From assembly GCA_026929865.2 (NCBI GenBank), contig CM049400.1, positions 20,788,501-20,852,500 on the forward strand: DNA of 64,000 bases, written 5' to 3'. The position numbers were made by a program, and so were the translations under genes. Under the pieces are notes generated by a model. That model was not told the origin of the DNA. It did not search any database and worked only from the letters and a program-made list of their open reading frames with translations. How positions within the stretch are numbered: the first letter of the stretch is position 1; each line of letters opens with the position of its first letter. This DNA comes from Hyperoplus lanceolatus (taxonomy: Eukaryota > Chordata > Actinopteri > Uranoscopiformes > Ammodytidae). Positions 58,414 to 64,000 of this stretch are shown one piece after another.

Positions 58414-60235
58414 AGCAATCATGTAGGCTGTTCCTGCTTAATTAATGGCATCTGGAGAACCATTGTGCCATCCTTGTGCCAACGGCAGAGAAAGCCTTGG
58501 ATTGGTTATCGCTTATAACAATGTTAACACAAAGACTGACTCACTTTCACACCTGGAGACAATTGAAGCTATAGTTAACATGCTGCAGTTTGACCTTTTA
58601 TATACCATCTATGACTGTGACAGAATAAAAGGAGCTCCACACAACGCAGAGTAGAGGAAGATATTGCAAAGTCCACAGAGAAAGAACCACAGTTATGATT
58701 CAAGCCCAGCACCTTCTTGCTGTGTGTGTGTGTGTGTGTCACGCACCCACTTATTGTGGAACGTGACCAAATGGTGATCCCAGGTGAATGGGATTTTCAA
58801 GATGATGTTGGGATTAAATGCAGCCTAACTGTCATTCTCCACTGGATTTCCCATCAAGATGAGATTTAATTGCATTGAGGATGTTATCAGCGAGCCAAAA
58901 CCCAGTGAGCAGAATGCAATCAACAATGTCAGAAGCAAAAAAAAATTTTAGGGGTAAACAGCAGTCACCGCTGTGTCAGGAGGAATTAAGAAGTCGTCAT
59001 GCTCTGTGGTAAGCTGTGAAAACCTGAATAAAAATGCTTATAAAATGATTATTGAATTCTCTCTAGGTCTTCCTCAGACGAGCCCTCCAATTAATTAAGA
59101 CAAGCAGCCAAGAAATAATAGCGTTTTATTGGTCCAAGGTGGGTAGTTTGGATCAATAAACCATGGTGTAGTCTTTTTTCTGATAAGACCACTGGCGGCT
59201 CTAAAGTCATGAAATCGATATCTTGTGGTTTTATTTAGTTCAAAATTGAAATCCTAAAAACTTCAAAGGCTACAGGGTAAATATGAAGCTACAGCTAGCA
59301 GTATGTAAGCTTAGCACAAAGTCTGAGAACAGGGAGAAACAGCTACCCAGGCTAAAATGGATAGATACTGTATATTGGTCTTCTAAAGTAACCCTTTGCA
59401 AGAAAGTAAATAAGCAGATCCCCCATATATAGTCTGACTACTCCTTTCAATAAAAACCTATGATTGTTTTAAATCAGGAAGGCTGCTTGTTATCTGTTCT
59501 CCACAATCAGCTCAATGGTCATTCCACTCTTTAATACAAATATATCATATTCTCCATAATCAATGCAATCGTCCTCCATCTCATTCACTTACAGGTCATC
59601 ATCCCACAATCAGTGGGCCCCCTCTACAATTCCTATCACAATTCCTGCTCCACTGATCATGATCTTCAGAACTGCTCTCGCCCTTCATCACATCAGCATC
59701 TAAACGACCCTGGATTTCACGTCTCTTCTTACAGATTTCAAGACTCTATATACTGAAATGTGTCATGTAGCACATGTCTAAGTAATTATATTTGTTTTTC
59801 TTTAAATGCACAATCTCCTGATTTAATTTTTGATTAGTTCCAACACTAATCTCAAACAATGATACAACATTGTTTTACTGGACATCAGTAATTGCTTCCA
59901 GTGTTTTGAGCAGAGTGGAAGCGCACTACTGTCCTTCTAAAATAATGACACAAATAGTTTGTGTGTTTGAGCAAGCAGATAGCCAAAAAATCAAAACCAT
60001 TTTTTCGAACAATACACAGAAAAACAAGAACATACAAAAGACAGAATACGAAAAAAATAAAATGAAAGAAACAGACAGCCAGCACTCACTCAGGACCCAG
60101 TTTGAGGTATTTCCCTCTTTATATTTTCAGTGAAAGTGCCCCAAATATTTTCAAATTTGGAATGGGAAGAAGACAAATTAAATCGGATTTATTCAAGGTG
60201 CAAACAAGAAACCATATAATTTAACCAATTTTTTG
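58414..60235. repeat. Tandem segmental duplication, left copy
   Basis: Starts AGCAATCATGTAGGCTGTTC and is followed directly by a second copy. It ends within LINE-1-derived sequence (60001-60235, minus strand). It contains material missing from the right copy at about 58570-58615, 58815-58860, 58930-58975 and 59325-60000. Confidence 0.88.
59270..59370. repeat. Fragment of the AGCTTAGC dispersed repeat
   Basis: TATGAAGCTACAGCTAGCAG and CTTAGCACAAAGTCTGAGAA, the same family as 6880-7030. A shortened copy sits at 60945-60999 in the duplicate. Confidence 0.5.
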
Positions 60236-61248
60236 AGCAATCATGTAGGCTATTCCTGCTTAATTAATGGCATCTGGAGAACAATTGTGCCATCCTTGTG
60301 CCAAAGGCAAAGAAAGCCTTGGATTGGTTATTGCTTATAACAATGTTAACACAAAGACTGACTCACTTTCACACCTGGAGACAATTGAAGCTGCAGTGTG
60401 ACAGAATAAAAGGAGCTCCACACAATGCAGAGTAGAGGAAGATAGTCCACAGAGAAATAACCACAGTTATCATTCAAGCCCAGCACCTTCTTGCTGTGTG
60501 TGTGTGTGTTACGCACCCACTTATTGTGGAACGTGACCAAATGGTGATCCCAGCTGAATGGGATTTTCAAGCTGATGCTGGGGTTCAAGATGTGATTTAA
60601 TTGCATTGAGGATGTTATCAGCAAGCATGTCAGCAAGCCAAAACCCATTTTCTGAGTCAATGAGCAGAATGCAATCAACAATGTCAGGAGGAATTAAGAA
60701 GTCATCATGCTCTGTGGTAAGCTGAGAAAACCTGAATAAAAACGCTTAAAAAGGATTATTGTATTAATTAAGACAAGCAGTTAAGAAATAGTGTTTTATT
60801 GGTCCAAGGTGGGTAGTTTGGATCAATAAACCATGGTGTTGTCTTTTTTCTGATAAGACCACTGAGGGCTCTAAAGTCATGAAAATGATATCTTGTGGTT
60901 TTATTTAGTTCAACATTGAAATCCTAAAAACATAAATGGCTACAGGGTAAATAAATATGAAGCTACAGCTAGCAGTATGTTAGCTTAGCACAAAGTTTTT
61001 TTTTTTTTAACAATACACAGAAAAACAAGCACATGCAAAAGACAGAATACGACAAAAAAAACTAAACAGACAGCCAGCACTCACTCTTTTTAAATAAAGA
61101 ACCTCAGGACCCAGTTTGAGTTATTTCCCTCTTAATATGTTTAGTGAAAGGGCCCCAAATATTTTCAAATTTTTAATAGGAGGAAGACAAATTAAATTGA
61201 ATTTCTTCAAGGTGCAAAAAAGAATCCATATCATTTAACCATTTTTTG
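60236..61248. repeat. Tandem segmental duplication, right copy (internally deleted)
   Basis: Starts AGCAATCATGTAGGCTATTC and follows the left copy in order (CCATCCTTGTGCCAA, GTGGAACGTGACCAAATGG, GGTTTTATTTAGTTCAA), with several deletions, the largest about 680 bp. It runs on into the LINE-1 fragment. Divergence of several percent suggests an old event. Confidence 0.88.
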
Positions 61249-61830
61249 AAGCAGGGAGGAGAAGTTGACTTCCATTCTCTTAAAATAACCCGCTTTGCAA
61301 TGACCATACCAAATATGAGTTTGTTGTAAAACGAGTCAGGGAATAGTCGGAGCAGCCCAATATCACCAGGAGACAGTCAGGAGTCAGTTGTCTGTTATAT
61401 ATGATACTGTACAGATGAAACATTTCAGTCCAAAACCTTGTGAGCTTTGAGCAGGACCAGAAAAGATGCCCGAGAGTTCCATCAGCAGACTTACATTTAT
61501 CACAGTTAGCAGAAACAGAAGGGAAAATTCTATTCAGCTTGGTTTTGGAAAAGTGCAATCGGTGAATTACTTTATACTGAATGAGCTGAAGCTTAGCATT
61601 AATAGAGCATACTTTTATCCTACTAAGCCCTTTCTCCCATAGCTCATCAGATATTGCTTCACCAGTGTCCTTGATCCATGCCTTTTTGAAGCAGATAGCC
61701 TTCTGATTGCAATCTTCACTGCACAAAGTGCTGTCCAGGGTCCACAAGACTTTTGGAGCACCAGGGCAGCAGCCTAGACTCCTGCAAGACCAGGAGTAGG
61801 GCATAACTGACAATTCTGCTTCCCATCATC
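61001..61830 (-). mobile_element. LINE-1-type retrotransposon 3' fragment
   Basis: Minus-strand frame 61813-61280 reads SINAKLQLIQYKVIHRLHFS, then CDKCKSADGTLGHLFWSC and FWTEMFHLYS. This is the cysteine/histidine-bearing C-terminal region of L1-clade ORF2. A T-run at 60999-61012 is its poly-A tail on the opposite strand. The endonuclease and reverse transcriptase are missing. The left duplicate keeps only the last 235 bp, at 60001-60235. Confidence 0.8.
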
Positions 61831-62960
61831 GCCAAACATCATTAGGTGAAACCCCTGATTACCAAAACAAAATTCAATGTTATGCAAAAGGTTTTGTCAA
61901 AACAAAATTATTTAAACAAAAGGCTTATTTTGTTCACATTGACACTGATGCATAGAGATTGTTTCTAGTGTGTGACATTTCTAACAATTAACAATTCACA
62001 GTGCATCCTATATATAAAATTGGTGAAATCCATTAATAATCATTGTTTTTGCAAACTGTACACTATCTGATTTTCACCTCACAGAGACAAAAGAGAAATT
62101 AACAGATACATTTATTGTAGGGGCTACAGTTTATATTTTTTTGAGTTTATATCAAAGAAAACCTGTTCAATCATACTCACACAGAGCAATATACAACTGG
62201 TCGGTAGCTGAATTTGAAACTGGACTTTTAAGAATAACCACAGGAGGGCAGCTGTGCAGCAGCAGACTGTGCTGAATGAGTGGCTTTGTCTGTCTGCATG
62301 AGTCTGCTTTTTAAAATTGGTCTGCCCTCTTATCGATGTCTCTCTACCTCTATTTGTTTTTGTTTGTCTGTCTGTCTGTCTGTCAGCCAGAAAACCAGAA
62401 AACCAGACAATCAATACATATCCAATTTCAAAAGATGACGGTATCCTTTAAAAAGAACACAATAATTGATTATGTCACAATGAACTAAATATTAGAAAAT
62501 TCTCAGTCAATTTGTTTTGATTGGAATAACCCATTGTGTATGTTGACATGGGCTCTGAATTGACAAGGATTAGTGACAGCAGGGGTTATGTTTTTTGGCT
62601 CACATTGATACAGAGAAAATTAATCTGTTTGTGGCATATTTCCCAAGTGTTGGAGGGACGGACTCGGTACAGAGCCAAGGTGCCCATGTGGAGAAGAATA
62701 CTTACACGTTGATTATAGAAGTGTGCATTGAGAAGCTGACAGCAATACACAAGTCATGATGCAAGGTTATTGCATGAGGAAATATTGGTTCTCCATTCAA
62801 ACATGGGTGCTGCCCTACGACACTGTTTACATTTGTTACCTGGTCTAAAATACTGTAAATGGTTTTAAGATTATCCTTTATTAATCCCAAAGTGGGGAAA
62901 TTTGCAGTGTAATAGCAGCAAAGGGCAGATTGGCAATACCAATGAGAAATATGTAAACAA
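61831..62960. other. Intergenic stretch
   Basis: A TCTG/CTGT microsatellite at about 62365-62385; otherwise nothing recognised. Confidence 0.55.
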
Positions 62961-62964
62961 ACAA

Positions 62965-63260
62965 TACTATAGACCCCTTATCAGTCTACGTCACACAGCG
63001 TCACTCCCCCTCTACTGCGCATGTCAGCCGCAGAAAGATACAAGAGCGACACGAGCCATTCATGTCTTGTTGTGCTGTTGGATGCACAAACCGTTTATTT
63101 TTTGTTTGAATGGTGATAAAGCTAGTAAATGCCCAAATGCACCGCTGTATAATTACATAGGCCCTAAATGAGTTGTGAAATGTTTACAATAAGGACAGTG
63201 ACCGGAGACGAGGCTATAGCAATGGAGGCTTATTTACAATGACCCAGACGTTATACATCT
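62965..63260 (+). pseudogene. Possible THAP-domain transposon remnant
   Basis: Near 63062 the plus strand reads MSCCAVGCTNR, resembling the first cysteine pair of the C2CH THAP zinc finger found in P-element and Kolobok transposases. A stop follows after five more residues and the later Cys-His pair is not in frame. The flanking TATAGACCCCTTATCAG recalls fish DNA-element sequence. Confidence 0.35.
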
Positions 63261-63329
63261 CCGTCTTCTTCCCTTGTGTTTGACTAGGCAGTAGGGGTTT
63301 GCACGTGTACACGTGTAGCCGGTAAGTAG

Positions 63330-63620
63330 GCTTATGCCTCGTTTCCACCGAGTAGAGCGGGTCGGGTCGGGGCGGCTCAGAGCGGGACAGCTCACTTTTA
63401 AGAATCTCGGTGTTGTTTCCACCGCCGACCCTACCCTTACTGGTAGGGCGGGGTTTATGACTCTACCCTTACTGGTGGGGCGGGGTTTAGGCTGGACTGC
63501 GATAGCCGCCACCAGAATGTGGGTCAAACCATAGACATTATAAAGGATAGACGCCGCGTAGGCCGCTACTGCCTATTGGCGCTGACGAGAAATGCGGCCG
63601 CCATCTTGAACCGGTCACAC
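63330..63620. repeat. GC-rich dispersed repeat fragments
   Basis: GTTTCCACCGAGTAGAGCGG and a duplicated CTACCCTTACTGGTRGGGCG (about 63430 and 63461) are followed by CATAGACATTATAAAGGATA and a CpG-rich GCCGCCATCTTGAACC. They resemble short dispersed fish repeats; the boundaries are unclear. Confidence 0.4.
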
Positions 63621-63943
63621 GTTCCACTCAGTGTAGTCTGTTTGGCAGGTGGAATGAACTGTCAGCGCATGTAATTAATCATATCTCATTAAATACCAAA
63701 CTGATTTTCACGCGGTTTTCTTTGCTGCAAGGATTATACATGTAGCTAAGATACAGGGCACAAGTTTCGACGTGTTTTAATATTCATAGTGGGCTTAACA
63801 GTCATAGAATATTCTGATATGATATAAGTAACCAGACGTCCGAGATCAAAACGAGGAACATCCCCCGAAAAGGGAAGCAGAAACAGATAGGGGCAGTAAA
63901 GTCAGCTATTTTAATAAGTTAACAATAGGCCTATATGATTAGG

Positions 63944-63944
<1 letters not shown>

Positions 63945-64000
<56 letters not shown>
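63945..64000. repeat. TA microsatellite running off the window
   Basis: At least 28 TA units to the last base shown. Confidence 0.97.

Noticed and set aside
63234-63534. Overlapping frames of 97 and 66 codons in the GC-rich segment
   Set aside because: They fall on a dispersed repeat with an internal duplication, and neither resembles a known protein.

Overview
The window reads as a vertebrate, almost certainly teleost fish, nuclear chromosome. It holds short exons with GT-AG introns, long AT-rich non-coding stretches, many CA, CT and TA microsatellites, and a mix of hAT, Tc1-like, TTAA-target and non-LTR elements typical of ray-finned fish. There is no bacterial, phage or CRISPR content. 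Most of the 60-110 codon open frames are chance.

Two host genes are supported. On the minus strand, the first two coding exons of an SLCO3A1-type organic anion transporter lie at 13591-13433 and 8382-7926. The gene continues past the left edge, so 1-7925 is its second intron and 8383-13432 its first. On the plus strand, a complete four-exon RERGL-like small GTPase gene (201 codons) lies at 50849-53133. The two genes point away from each other across about 37 kb that I read as intergenic and rich in transposons.

Transposon layout, left to right: two tRNA-type SINE remnants in slco3a1 intron 2; a 432-bp inverted-repeat element in intron 1; a TTAA-flanked element at 14397-15875; a 3.35-kb hAT element with perfect 8-bp target duplications and a zinc-finger remnant at 16218-19570; a minisatellite at 20113-20485; a foldback element at 27111-30361 with a different transposon in each arm; a nest at least four insertions deep at 31130-36529; a TA-flanked element carrying a retroposon at 37567-38518; an L2/CR1/jockey-type LINE with one frameshift at 40239-42820; a hAT MITE at 44908-45640; a second, un-nested copy of the TTAA family at 45697-47106; a LINE 3' fragment near 47.8 kb; and a hAT MITE at 48901-49931.

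To the right of the GTPase gene there is a possible solo LTR (57195-57585), an old tandem duplication (58414-61248), a LINE-1 3' fragment on the minus strand, a THAP-like remnant and a TA microsatellite that runs off the window.

I found no undescribed functional system. The items most worth a second look are the nested and foldback structures, the TTAA-target family whose two copies share a promoter-like region and an N-terminal open frame, and the GTPase gene, which lacks the usual switch I threonine and switch II glycine/glutamine. Boundaries were read by eye; those without a target-site duplication are approximate.
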